A stretch of DNA of 64,000 nt from Trueperella bialowiezensis (GTDB lineage: Bacteria; Actinomycetota; Actinomycetes; Actinomycetales; Actinomycetaceae): contig NZ_LR134476.1 of assembly GCF_900637955.1 (NCBI RefSeq), forward strand, positions 868,001-932,000. The letters are read 5' to 3'. The notes under the pieces are model-generated. The model searched no databases, was not told the DNA's origin, and worked only from the letters and a program-made list of their open reading frames with translations. The position numbers and the translations under genes are program-made. Below, piece by piece: positions 1 through 10,935 of the stretch (position 1 is the first letter of the stretch; each line of letters starts with the position of its first letter).

Positions 1-730
1 CTTCGAGCGGGTCGAGTGCACGCTGGAAAGCGTCCTGGACAACGGGGGTGAGTCCGGGTAGGTTGGCGTCGCCGATGAGTACCCGGTGCATGACGGCCGG
101 GCTGTTGCCGGTGCCGAAGGGTGCCTCGCCGGTGGCGGCGTAGGCGAGGACGGCGGCGAGCGCCCACCAGTCGGCGGTTTCGTCGGGTGGTTCGCCGCGG
201 ATGACGCGCGGGTCGGCGAATCCGGGGGTGTGGGTGAGTGAGCCGGTTTGGGTGAGGCGTAGGTCGTCGCCGAGTTGGGCGATGCCGAAGTCGATGAGTA
301 CCGGTCCGTCGGCGCCCATCATCACGTTGGACGGTTTCAAATCCCGGTGTAGCACGCCAACCGCGTGGATGGACCGCAGTGCGGCTGCTAGTTCGCGGCC
401 GAGTTCCACCAGGTCGGCGCCTTTATATGGGCCGTTGTGGAGGACGTCCGCGTCGAGTGTGGGCCCGTCGATGAGCTGGGTGACGATGAAGATTTCTGGG
501 TCTTCGGTTTCGGCGTCGAGAATCTGGGCCACGTACGGTCCGCTCACTCGCTGCAACATGCGCACCTCGCGGCGCAACCGTTCCCGCGATTTCGGGTCGG
601 CCGCCAGTTCTGGGTGTAGCAGTTTGAGTGCGACGGCGCGCTGGTCGGCGTCGATAGCCTTGTAAACGGTCGACATGCCGCCCGAGCCGATACGTTCGAC
701 GAGGCGGTATCCGCCGATCTCCGATCTCAC
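1..730 (-). CDS. Serine/threonine protein kinase, N-terminal part (cut by window edge)
   Basis: This is the first 243 residues of a Hanks-type Ser/Thr kinase that continues past the left edge. The visible kinase domain has the glycine loop (GSGGMSTVYKA, about residue 15), the VALKLL lysine, the catalytic HRDLKPSNV near residue 128 and the DFG motif (IDFGIAQ). The GTG start at 730 is chosen because AAAGGAGG lies 4-11 bases upstream. Actinobacterial kinases of this kind (Pkn family) usually carry a transmembrane helix and an extracellular sensor after the kinase domain; that part is not visible. The gene is divergent from the ABC ATPase gene. Family certain, physiological role unknown. Confidence 0.93.
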   Translation of the reverse strand, partial: MRSEIGGYRLVERIGSGGMSTVYKAIDADQRAVALKLLHPELAADPKSRERLRREVRMLQRVSGPYVAQILDAETEDPEIFIVTQLIDGPTLDADVLHNGPYKGADLVELGRELAAALRSIHAVGVLHRDLKPSNVMMGADGPVLIDFGIAQLGDDLRLTQTGSLTHTPGFADPRVIRGEPPDETADWWALAAVLAYAATGEAPFGTGNSPAVMHRVLIGDANLPGLTPVVQDAFQRALDPLE

Positions 731-843
731 GCCGCCTCCTTTGCAAGAATGTGGTGAACTCCGCTTTCAGGGTTTCTTAGCAACCATTGTAAATCGGGCG
801 CAGTGTGTAAGAATACTAGGGATGCTCATACCTAGGCGGCATC

Positions 844-859
844 GTGTCAGAGTTGACAC
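844..859. promoter_or_regulatory. Inverted repeat upstream of ABC ATPase gene, possible operator
   Basis: A perfect 6-4-6 inverted repeat (GTGTCA, GAGT, TGACAC) lies 62 bases before the ATPase start, in the 190-base region between the divergent kinase and ATPase genes. Placement and symmetry suit a repressor or activator site. It does not match the GlxR/Crp consensus TGTGA-N6-TCACA closely, so the regulator is unknown. Confidence 0.35.
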
Positions 860-921
860 ACTCCGGCACCTTTCACAACGGATCGTCCGGCACGTACCTG
901 CCGGTGGAGGGACCATTCATT

Positions 922-2115
922 ATGGCTACTGTTACATTTGAGAATGCTACGCGCATATACCCGGGGTCGACGACGCCCGCTGTTGACGCACTAAATCTGG
1001 AAATTGAGGACGGGGAGTTTCTTGTGCTCGTGGGCCCGTCAGGCTGTGGGAAGTCGACGTCGTTGCGTATGCTTGCCGGGCTTGAGGACGTGAACTCTGG
1101 GCGTATTTATATTGGCGACCGGGATGTCACCGACGTGACGCCGAAGGATCGCGATATTGCGATGGTGTTCCAGAACTATGCGCTCTACCCGCACATGACG
1201 GTTGCGGACAACATGGGTTTTGCGCTGAAGATCGCAGGTGAAAGCAAGGAAGTGATTCGCGAGCGCGTGGAGGAAGCGGCCCGGATCCTCGACCTGACGG
1301 AGTATTTGGATCGTAAGCCGAAGGCGCTGTCGGGTGGGCAGCGTCAGCGTGTCGCGATGGGCCGGGCTATTGTGCGTAAGCCGCAGGTGTTTCTCATGGA
1401 CGAGCCGCTGTCGAACCTAGATGCGAAGTTGCGTGTGCAGACACGTACGCAGATCGCGTCGTTGCAGCGTTCGCTTGGCGTGACCACGGTGTATGTGACG
1501 CACGATCAGACGGAGGCGCTCACAATGGGCGACCGTATTGCCGTGCTCAAGGATGGTGTGCTCCAGCAGGTGGCTTCACCGGCGGAGATGTTCTCGCGTC
1601 CGGCGAACGCGTTCGTGGCTGGCTTCATTGGTTCGCCGGCCATGAATCTTGGTGAGTGGCGGATCGATGGCGACGACGCCGTGTTCGGCGACGCCCGCTT
1701 CCCCCTCCCCGCCGACGTGCTGGCGGAGGCGAAGTCGGAGGGCAAGCTGATCGTGGGGTTGCGCCCGGAGGCGCTTGATATTTCCGACGACGAGGCGGCC
1801 GGCGACATCCCGGTCAAAGTGACGTTCGTGGAGTCGCTCGGCTCGGACGCCTACGTGTACGGCACGATCGTCGGCGCTGAGCGGGAGCCTGGCAACTTCG
1901 GCTCGGGCGATTCCTCGGACACGCTTGTTGTGCGGATCGAGCCGTATAGCGTGCCGGCGGCCGGGGAGATTATTCACGTGCGGCCGCGCGCGAAGCACAC
2001 TCATTTCTTTGCGGCGTCGACGGGCACGCGGATCGACTCGTCGACGAACGGCGCGGTGATCGACGTCGTGAACAACGACGACGCCACACCCACCTCTGCT
2101 GCCGACGCGCAGTAG
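922..2115 (+). CDS. msiK: Sugar ABC transporter ATP-binding protein (MsmK/MsiK/UgpC type)
   Basis: A 397-residue ATPase that energises carbohydrate ABC importers. It shows Walker A (GPSGCGKST), Q-loop (VFQNYALYPHM), signature (LSGGQRQRVAMGRAI), Walker B (VFLMDEPLSNLDAKLR) and the H-loop (VTHDQ). About 150 residues follow, matching the MalK-like C-terminal regulatory/TOBE region. The ATG at 922 is preferred over an in-frame ATG at 844 because GGTGGAGGG precedes it and the protein then begins at the ABC domain. No permease or binding-protein gene is adjacent. That suits a shared ATPase serving several sugar importers, as MsiK does in Streptomyces; this sharing is inference. Confidence 0.92.
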   Translation: MATVTFENATRIYPGSTTPAVDALNLEIEDGEFLVLVGPSGCGKSTSLRMLAGLEDVNSGRIYIGDRDVTDVTPKDRDIAMVFQNYALYPHMTVADNMGFALKIAGESKEVIRERVEEAARILDLTEYLDRKPKALSGGQRQRVAMGRAIVRKPQVFLMDEPLSNLDAKLRVQTRTQIASLQRSLGVTTVYVTHDQTEALTMGDRIAVLKDGVLQQVASPAEMFSRPANAFVAGFIGSPAMNLGEWRIDGDDAVFGDARFPLPADVLAEAKSEGKLIVGLRPEALDISDDEAAGDIPVKVTFVESLGSDAYVYGTIVGAEREPGNFGSGDSSDTLVVRIEPYSVPAAGEIIHVRPRAKHTHFFAASTGTRIDSSTNGAVIDVVNNDDATPTSAADAQ

Positions 2116-2140
2116 CGGCCGTCCGCCTATGTGTTCTGGG

Positions 2141-2173
2141 CGCCGGGGCTCAGCAGGAAGCCGAGCCCCGGCG
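2141..2173 (+). terminator. Intrinsic terminator after ABC ATPase gene
   Basis: A perfect 11-bp stem (CGCCGGGGCTC / GAGCCCCGGCG) with an 11-base loop lies 25 bases after the ATPase stop; a short T-run follows 7 bases later. It separates this gene from the DUF4032 gene. Confidence 0.75.
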
Positions 2174-2244
2174 TCGTCGATTTTGCGCTAGCTGCTCACA
2201 GTTAGCCCGGTCTGCGGTATGTTTGTGCAGGTAGGAGGGTCAAG

Positions 2245-3471
2245 ATGCGGTCGATGCAGATCACGTCTGCGCAGGTGGAGCCTGCGCTGCTTGACCTGCC
2301 GTGGAACGTGCCGCTTGAGGAGTGGCCGGCGGACGTGATCGCCGCGCTCCCCCGCGGTATTTCCCGCCACGTGGTGCGGTTCGCCTATTTGAAGGGGCAG
2401 GTGGTAGCCGTCAAGGAGATCGGCGAGACGGTGGCCCACCACGAATACGAAACCTTGCGCGACCTGAAGCGGCTGGACGCCCCGTGCGTGGAGCCGCTGG
2501 CCGTGATCACCGGGCGCTTCGACGCGGCGGGCGAGCCGCTGAACGCCGCGCTGGTGACTCGGCATTTGGATTTTTCGCTGCCGTATCGTTCACTGTTCGG
2601 ACAGAGCTCGATGCGCGCCGATACCGTGCGGCGCCTGATTGACGCGCTGGCCGTGCTCATGGTGCGGTTGCATTTGATTGGCTTCTTTTGGGGTGACGTC
2701 TCGCTGTCGAACACGCTATTTCGGCGAGACGCCGGCGAGTTTTCCGCCTATCTTGTGGACGCGGAGACGGGCGAGCTCGAGGATAACCTGTCCCAGCGCA
2801 AACGCCACTACGACATTGACGTGGCACGCACGAACATCATTGGCGAGCTCATGGACTTGCAGGCCGGCGAGATTCTCGATCCGGAGTTCGACTCGATAGC
2901 TGTGGGCGATCGGTTCTTCCAACGCTACGTGGAGTTGTGGGATGAGCTGACTGGCGAAGAGTCATTCGATTCGTCTGAGCGCTGGCGGGTGGACGCCCGG
3001 ATTCGCCGGTTGAACGACCTCGGGTTCGAGGTGGGCGAACTGTCCATGGCCACCGATCTGGACGGCACCACGGTGTCCATCCAACCGAAAGTGGTGGATT
3101 CGGGGCATTACTCGCGTAAGATGATGCGCCTGACCGGCCTTGATGTGGAGGAGATGCAGGCGCGCCGGATGGTTAACGACATGGAGTCGTACCGGGCGAT
3201 GATGGGCAAGTCGAACGTGCCGCTGGAGATTGTTACGCACGAGTGGATGATGAATGTTTACGAGCCGACCATCCAGGCTGTGCCCGCCGAGCTGCGCACG
3301 AAGCTTCAGCCGGCGCAGCTTTTCCACGAGATTCTTGAGCATCGCTGGTATACGAGCGAACGGCAAGGTCGCGACGTGCCCATGTTGGAGGCTGCCCGGC
3401 TCTACGCCGCGGACGTGTTGGCGCACCGCCGCGACGAGGAGCGCCTGTTGGAGCAAGACGTGGCCGACTAG
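2245..3471 (+). CDS. DUF4032 domain protein (kinase-like fold)
   Basis: A 408-residue cytosolic protein with no signal peptide or membrane segment. It matches the actinobacterial DUF4032 family. The first 200 residues resemble a lipopolysaccharide-kinase-like fold (the stretch around YLKGQVVAVKEI, then GFFWGDVSLSNTLF, which looks like a catalytic HGDxxxxN-type loop). The C-terminal half ends with the family pattern HRWYTSERQGRDV. The start at ATG 2245 is supported by GGAGGG 5 bases upstream. It is a single-gene unit following a terminator. Substrate and role are not established for the family. Confidence 0.8.
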   Translation: MRSMQITSAQVEPALLDLPWNVPLEEWPADVIAALPRGISRHVVRFAYLKGQVVAVKEIGETVAHHEYETLRDLKRLDAPCVEPLAVITGRFDAAGEPLNAALVTRHLDFSLPYRSLFGQSSMRADTVRRLIDALAVLMVRLHLIGFFWGDVSLSNTLFRRDAGEFSAYLVDAETGELEDNLSQRKRHYDIDVARTNIIGELMDLQAGEILDPEFDSIAVGDRFFQRYVELWDELTGEESFDSSERWRVDARIRRLNDLGFEVGELSMATDLDGTTVSIQPKVVDSGHYSRKMMRLTGLDVEEMQARRMVNDMESYRAMMGKSNVPLEIVTHEWMMNVYEPTIQAVPAELRTKLQPAQLFHEILEHRWYTSERQGRDVPMLEAARLYAADVLAHRRDEERLLEQDVAD

Positions 3472-3498
3472 CCCGCGCCAAGCCTGGCGTACGGCCAC

Positions 3499-3941
3499 TC
3501 ACACGATCGGATGGCGCGAGTAATAATCGGCGATACTCTGCTTGGTGATGATGTTGCTGCACGACTCATGCAGCGCAAGCCCTCCGCGTGCATCGATCCA
3601 CGGCTTCTCAGAATGCGTGCGCTCACTGAGCTCGTTTCCGCTCAAACTCGCGAGCTTGCCTGCTGCACGGTCAACAATCTCGGCCTGCTCGGCAGAAAGC
3701 CCAGTTTCTGAATCAGCCGGATCTGCCCCGGTCTGATCAAGAAGAGTCCGCGGTGCTGCCGGTATAGCGCGAGGGATACAGGCCCTCCGCGCCATGCCTG
3801 AAAATCTTCCGAAAAGAGGGGCTGCCCGGTTGTTGCAAGGCTTTCAGCCTGGGCGTAAAAAACAAGCTTCTGGAGCTTCATCGTGCTCATCACTCCGTGG
3901 TTGTCCAGAATTCGCGCGGCGACGTCCGCAATGCCTGCCAT
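3499..3941 (-). pseudogene. Panacea (DUF4065/SocA-like) antitoxin, frameshifted
   Basis: Two overlapping frames together encode one Panacea-domain protein. The first part begins at ATG 3941 (AAGGGGG upstream) with ILDNHGVMSTMKLQKLVFYAQA and continues through EDFQAWRGGPV to ALYRQHRG. The second part, in the -1 frame, continues with GNELSERTHSEKPWIDARGG and ends ITKQSIADYYSRHPIV, the normal C-terminal pattern. The shift lies near 3737-3755, in a CTCTTCTTG tract on the coding strand, consistent with loss of one base. Panacea proteins are antitoxins for several toxins including toxSAS ppGpp-synthetase-like enzymes. The divergent neighbour is such a fragment. Programmed frameshifting or a sequencing error remain possible. 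Confidence 0.75.
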
Positions 3942-3995
3942 TTTGTACCCCCTTAACTCCCCTAGACTGACAAGAACATCCTATAAGACTCTAGT

Positions 3996-4403
3996 ATGCA
4001 AAAGTCTGATCGAGAAGAGAGTGCCATCACGCGCAATCAAGCAAAGAAGATCAGCAAACAGCTTCGAGAATCCCAAGGTCCGATCGGAAACATTGATCCG
4101 ATTCCTCTCAACGGAGTGCAGCCTTGGAGGGCTCAACATTTCGACCCGACAATCTCGTGTTTCCAATCAGTCCTTGAAATAACCAAATCTTTCCCCGGCG
4201 CCGTCGCATCTTTTCGGATGAAAAGAATCCCCTCTATCATCAATAAGATAAGACGACCCGGCAAGAATTTCATGCTCAGCACACTGAACAACATCGGCGC
4301 TTGCCGACTGATCATAGACTCTATCGACGACGTTAATTCCGCCGCCGACAGAGGTCTAACATTACAGGTTACGCGACAAAACAAACGAACCCAGAGCACA
4401 TAA
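3996..4403 (+). pseudogene. RelA/SpoT-domain (toxSAS-like) toxin, truncated
   Basis: A 135-residue reading frame resembling the N-terminal half of small alarmone-synthetase proteins. Residues 44-49 (WRAQHF), 74-86 (RMKRIPSIINKIR, the ATP-binding RxKxxxSxxxK pattern) and 98-113 (NNIGACRLIIDSIDDV, compare the canonical DIGGCR) match the family. The frame ends soon after with a Lys/Arg/Thr-rich tail. The downstream catalytic part (GYRSxH and the ExQ-type region) is absent, and I see no continuation in other frames up to 4605. It lies 54 bases from the divergent Panacea gene, so the pair looks like a decayed toxin-antitoxin locus. GC is lower than in the flanks. Confidence 0.6.
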
Positions 4404-4605
4404 CCCGGGCGCGCCTCATGCTCCATGCACCTTCCAGCACGCCCACTTCATTCGCAAGGCAACAAATCACCTCGAGAGCGCCCCGAAGGCGTCAAACTCT
4501 CCACTCCAACCCTCGTAAATTGAATCACTCAAAACTATTGACGCAACTCGCCGTAAATGTTAGTCTCATCACACCTCAATAGCAACACGGATACTAGGAG
4601 CCAAC

Positions 4606-5073
4606 ATGCAACTCATAAATACACTAGCTTCTTTTTTGACTGCGACGAGTCTCGCAATTGCATCATCGGTGCCAATGTCTGACAGTTCGCCACCCGAATT
4701 CAACGATAGAGCTATTGCGTCAAATTCGGCTATAACATTGAACCAAGCGCATCTATCGAATTCACCGATCACAAAGCATCTCCAGGAGCGGGAAGCCCCT
4801 GATGGATTGTTTAAGACGCAGGGGGAAATAACACCGAATTGGATGAAACCAACTACGGAAGGAGGGGGGCGAATAATCAAAAACTACCCACGCGTTTCAA
4901 AATCTGCAGCCTGCAACAAAATCAAAGCAGGTGAAATGATTTTTACGATTGCTTGGAACGGATTAGTTTGCATGCCGCTTGGATTTATAAATCCGGGAAT
5001 TTCCTATGTCTGCGGCCTTGCAGGTTCACTCGGAACAACGTATCTGGTTGACGACTCAAGTTGCAGGAGGTGA
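4606..5073 (+). CDS. Secreted small protein, bacteriocin-like candidate
   Basis: A 155-residue protein of unknown family with clearly lower GC than the flanks. Start ATG 4606 has AGGAG 5 bases upstream. Residues 1-21 form a hydrophobic signal-like segment (without a strongly basic n-region). A polar 80-residue middle follows, then a hydrophobic C-terminal third (residues 103-155) with four cysteines at 103, 122, 136 and 153 and a Gly-rich stretch. The stop codon overlaps the ribosome site of the next gene, a three-helix membrane protein, so the two are probably translated together. Secreted Cys-containing peptide plus small membrane protein is a common bacteriocin/immunity layout, but I recognise no known family. 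Confidence 0.6.
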   Translation: MQLINTLASFLTATSLAIASSVPMSDSSPPEFNDRAIASNSAITLNQAHLSNSPITKHLQEREAPDGLFKTQGEITPNWMKPTTEGGGRIIKNYPRVSKSAACNKIKAGEMIFTIAWNGLVCMPLGFINPGISYVCGLAGSLGTTYLVDDSSCRR

Positions 5074-5078
5074 CACTC

Positions 5079-5369
5079 ATGAACCGAACGAAAACCCTTA
5101 CTTTAGGGCTGGTCGCTACACTGGCCGCGATTGCCATTGCGCTACTGCCCGGCCTTACCGCCGGATTGACCCTCGGCGAAGCGTTCAACGCCAACCTATT
5201 TGAGGTCATCCTGGCTGGGGCGACGATGGCGATCCTCACGCTGTTCTTGGCCTTCGTTGTGCCCGCAGTCAAAGTTGACGAAAGCGGGAAGAGAAAACTC
5301 CTCATATTCAGTGGCATCAGCGCAGTTGTTCTCATCGCCGGACTAGCCGCATTTATTGCGTTCGCCTAA
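5079..5369 (+). CDS. Small three-helix membrane protein (possible immunity protein)
   Basis: A 96-residue protein with three hydrophobic segments, about residues 6-28, 41-63 and 73-95, and short charged loops (the second containing KVDESGKRK). ATG 5079 is chosen over a TTG at 5061 because GCAGGAGGTGA sits 6 bases upstream. It is 5 bases downstream of the secreted-protein gene and shares its operon, which ends at the terminator at 5391. Function is unknown; the context suggests self-protection against, or export of, the upstream product. That is inference. Confidence 0.6.
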   Translation: MNRTKTLTLGLVATLAAIAIALLPGLTAGLTLGEAFNANLFEVILAGATMAILTLFLAFVVPAVKVDESGKRKLLIFSGISAVVLIAGLAAFIAFA

Positions 5370-5390
5370 CAGAAGCTACACACATTAGCG

Positions 5391-5421
5391 TTGGGGCGGC
5401 CTTGCTATAAGGCCGCCCCAA
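5391..5421. terminator. Bidirectional terminator between 5369 gene and asd
   Basis: A perfect 13-bp stem (TTGGGGCGGCCTT / AAGGCCGCCCCAA) with a 5-base loop lies between convergent genes. The A/T ends make it usable from both sides. Confidence 0.8.
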
Positions 5422-5446
5422 CACGTGTTTAGTCTGCTCGCCGCTG

Positions 5447-7773
<2,327 letters not shown>

Positions 7774-7836
7774 TTCAACTCCTTGCTATACGTGCTGTTT
7801 ATCGTAGTTCAGTGCGCGGGTGGCGACCAAAGTCTC

Positions 7837-8454
<618 letters not shown>

Positions 8455-8496
8455 GTTCCTCCCTCGTCACTGTTTCGCTTATGACCGTTGGTGCCG

Positions 8497-10794
8497 CTAG
8501 TGTGTAATCTCCTCGATTACCTTAGCGTCAAACTGGTTTAATACCACTTGGAGACCCACAAGGTTCGACTGTGATATTTCCGGGTCGTCTGCCGAGGCTC
8601 CTTCCCAGATTTCTTCTTCCGGGTCTGGTTCGGGTTCGTCTGGGAGGTCGTCGGGGTCGACGACGCCGTTGCCCGGTTCGCCGTCAAGCTCGGCTGGCGG
8701 GGGTGCCCACGTGCCGGTGACAGTGCTCGAGTAGGGATCTTCTGGTGCGAACGGGTCCTCGTGTGGGGGTGGCATCGGGAAGTCTTCAAAAACGCCCGAG
8801 CTTTCGAGATCCGGTTCGGAGAGTTGCTCGGCTGGCGCTGAGGGTTCGGGCGACGGGGCTGCCGGGGCCGGCGATGGGGCTGACGGGGCCGGCGGAGCCG
8901 GCGCTGCAGGCGGGGTCGGCGGGGCCACAGGCGGGGCCGCGGGTTGGGCGGGTGCCGCGGCCTGCGCGGCACTAGCTTTTGGGGCGGGCGGCTCGCCTCC
9001 CGCCCGGCCTTCCACTTGAAGGTTTAGCCCAAATTGAGCGTTGAGCACCTGTTGCACTTCGCGAGCGCCCCGCGCGGTGAATGCGTTCGCCACGCCCGGC
9101 TGTTCGAAACCAACCACGAGCACCCCGCCGTCCAAGGCGACTGGCCCTGTTGCCGCATCGAGCTGGGCGCGTGCAATCTTCGACAGGTTCGGATCCGCCA
9201 CAATCGCCTGCCAGTTGTTAGCGATCGTGGCCAGGTCGGTTTCGCCGGTTTGCGGCTGCTGGGGGTCTGCCTGCTGCGCGGTTGCAGGCTGGTCTTGCGC
9301 CGGCTCACGTGCTGGTGGCGCGGGCCGCTTGTGCTCAGGTTCGGACACAGACGTCTGGGGGGCTGCTTGGACAGTTTCGACGGGCGGCTGCTGCGCGGCT
9401 GGAGCGGGCTGCACCTGCGAAGCCGGTACGGGCGGCACCTGCGAAACCGTGGCGCCGGGCATCGCCGGCATGGGCCTGTTGCGCGGGTCCGTGTTCGACT
9501 CGCTACGTGTTCGGGGTTCACTCGACCGGCGGGGCTCGCCGCGCACACCTTTCCCTTGCGGCATGCTTCCCGCACGCTTGGCCTGAGCGCGCGCTGCCTG
9601 CTCCGGATCCTCGCCCTGCAGGCGAGCAAGCTGCGAGGCCACTTCCGGGGTCGGCTCTGCCGGCTCATCACTCACTTCCGTTTGCGCGACCACCGGGCGC
9701 GTCACCACCAACCTCGCACACAGCAACTCCAACTGCAGGCGAGGTGCGGTGGCACCTACCATCTCGGTGAGTGCGTCGTTCGTCAGGTCGGCGGCCAATG
9801 AAGCGCGCTGTGCCCCCAACTGCTCGGCCTGCGCCACCATGCGCGCATACTGATCTTCGGGCACGGACACGAACACGTCCTTCGCCTCGTCACCCGCGAG
9901 CGCGATGATCACCAAGTCCCGCAGCCGCTGCAAGAGGTCTTCGACGAAACGGCGCGAATCATGACCAGATTTCACCACGGAGTCAACCACGCCGAACAGG
10001 GCCGCTCCATCGCGGGCGGCAATCGCGGCCACGGCGTCGTCAAGCAAATGCGCCGACGTGTAACCAAGCAGGGAAACAGCCCGTTCGTAGTCGAGTACGG
10101 TGCCGTCGGAGCCGCCGATGATTTGGTCGAGCACCGAAAGGGTGTCGCGGACCGAGCCCGTCCCCGCGCGCACCACAAGCGAGAGCAGGTCGTGCCCGGC
10201 CTTCACGCCCTCCGCTTCGGTGAGCTTCGCCAGGTACTCTTCCAGCACCTGCGGCGGCACGAGGCGGAACGGATAGTGGTGGGTGCGCGAGCGGATCGTG
10301 CCGATCACCTTCTCCGGCTCCGTAGTAGCGAAAATGAACTTGACGTGTGCCGGCGGCTCCTCCACCAGTTTCAGCAACGCGTTGAAGCCCTGGTTGGTGA
10401 CCATGTGGGCCTCGTCAATAATGAAGATTTTGAACCGATCCCGCACGGGCGCGAACCCGGCCTGTTCGCGTAGTTCGCGTGCGTCATCCACGCCGCCGTG
10501 CGAGGCCGCGTCCATTTCTACGACGTCGAGCGACCCCGAGCCGTCCCGTGCCAACTCCACACACGAGGGGCACGTGCCGCACGGCGTGGCCGTCGGATAC
10601 TCCACGCAGTTCAGGGCGCGCGCAAGGATGCGCGCCGACGTCGTCTTCCCGCATCCCCGCGGCCCAGAAAACAGGTAGGCGTGGGTGGTGCGGCCCGCGT
10701 CGAGGGCAGCCATGAGCGGCTGCACTACGTGATCTTGGCCGATCACTTCTTGGAACGTTTCGGGCCGGTAGCGGCGATACAGGGCAATACTCAC
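8497..10794 (-). CDS. dnaX: DNA polymerase III gamma/tau subunit
   Basis: The clamp-loader ATPase of the replicative polymerase, 765 residues from GTG 10794. Another GTG six bases upstream (10800) adds two residues; homologues usually begin close to ALYRRYRP, which favours the later one. Motifs are Walker A (GPRGCGKTTSA), a four-cysteine zinc site (residues about 64-79) and DEAH (IIDEAHM). After the AAA+ and collar region comes a long Pro/Ala/Gln-rich linker (about residues 400-540 and 610-690) and a tau-type tail. No convincing slippery site for a gamma form was seen. It heads the dnaX-recR-lysC-asd run. Confidence 0.95.
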   Translation of the reverse strand: MSIALYRRYRPETFQEVIGQDHVVQPLMAALDAGRTTHAYLFSGPRGCGKTTSARILARALNCVEYPTATPCGTCPSCVELARDGSGSLDVVEMDAASHGGVDDARELREQAGFAPVRDRFKIFIIDEAHMVTNQGFNALLKLVEEPPAHVKFIFATTEPEKVIGTIRSRTHHYPFRLVPPQVLEEYLAKLTEAEGVKAGHDLLSLVVRAGTGSVRDTLSVLDQIIGGSDGTVLDYERAVSLLGYTSAHLLDDAVAAIAARDGAALFGVVDSVVKSGHDSRRFVEDLLQRLRDLVIIALAGDEAKDVFVSVPEDQYARMVAQAEQLGAQRASLAADLTNDALTEMVGATAPRLQLELLCARLVVTRPVVAQTEVSDEPAEPTPEVASQLARLQGEDPEQAARAQAKRAGSMPQGKGVRGEPRRSSEPRTRSESNTDPRNRPMPAMPGATVSQVPPVPASQVQPAPAAQQPPVETVQAAPQTSVSEPEHKRPAPPAREPAQDQPATAQQADPQQPQTGETDLATIANNWQAIVADPNLSKIARAQLDAATGPVALDGGVLVVGFEQPGVANAFTARGAREVQQVLNAQFGLNLQVEGRAGGEPPAPKASAAQAAAPAQPAAPPVAPPTPPAAPAPPAPSAPSPAPAAPSPEPSAPAEQLSEPDLESSGVFEDFPMPPPHEDPFAPEDPYSSTVTGTWAPPPAELDGEPGNGVVDPDDLPDEPEPDPEEEIWEGASADDPEISQSNLVGLQVVLNQFDAKVIEEITH

Positions 10795-10935
10795 GCCCAC
10801 AGTCTACGCAAAGCGGCCGCCACTTTTCGCTGCTTACCCACAGGACCGCAGCGTTCGCCCGTTTGGCTGCCTGTGCATAACAAAAACGAAGAACACTATG
10901 GCAGGGATCACTACTATCTGGAAAGATGGGAGCAA

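Noticed and set aside
844-921. Longer start for the ABC ATPase at ATG 844
   Set aside because: The extra 26 residues are unlike the family, and a good ribosome site with normal N-terminus exists at 922; the 844 ATG-like start also lies in the inverted repeat.
8497-10794. Programmed frameshift in dnaX to make the gamma form
   Set aside because: No A-rich slippery heptamer followed by a hairpin was found in the expected region.
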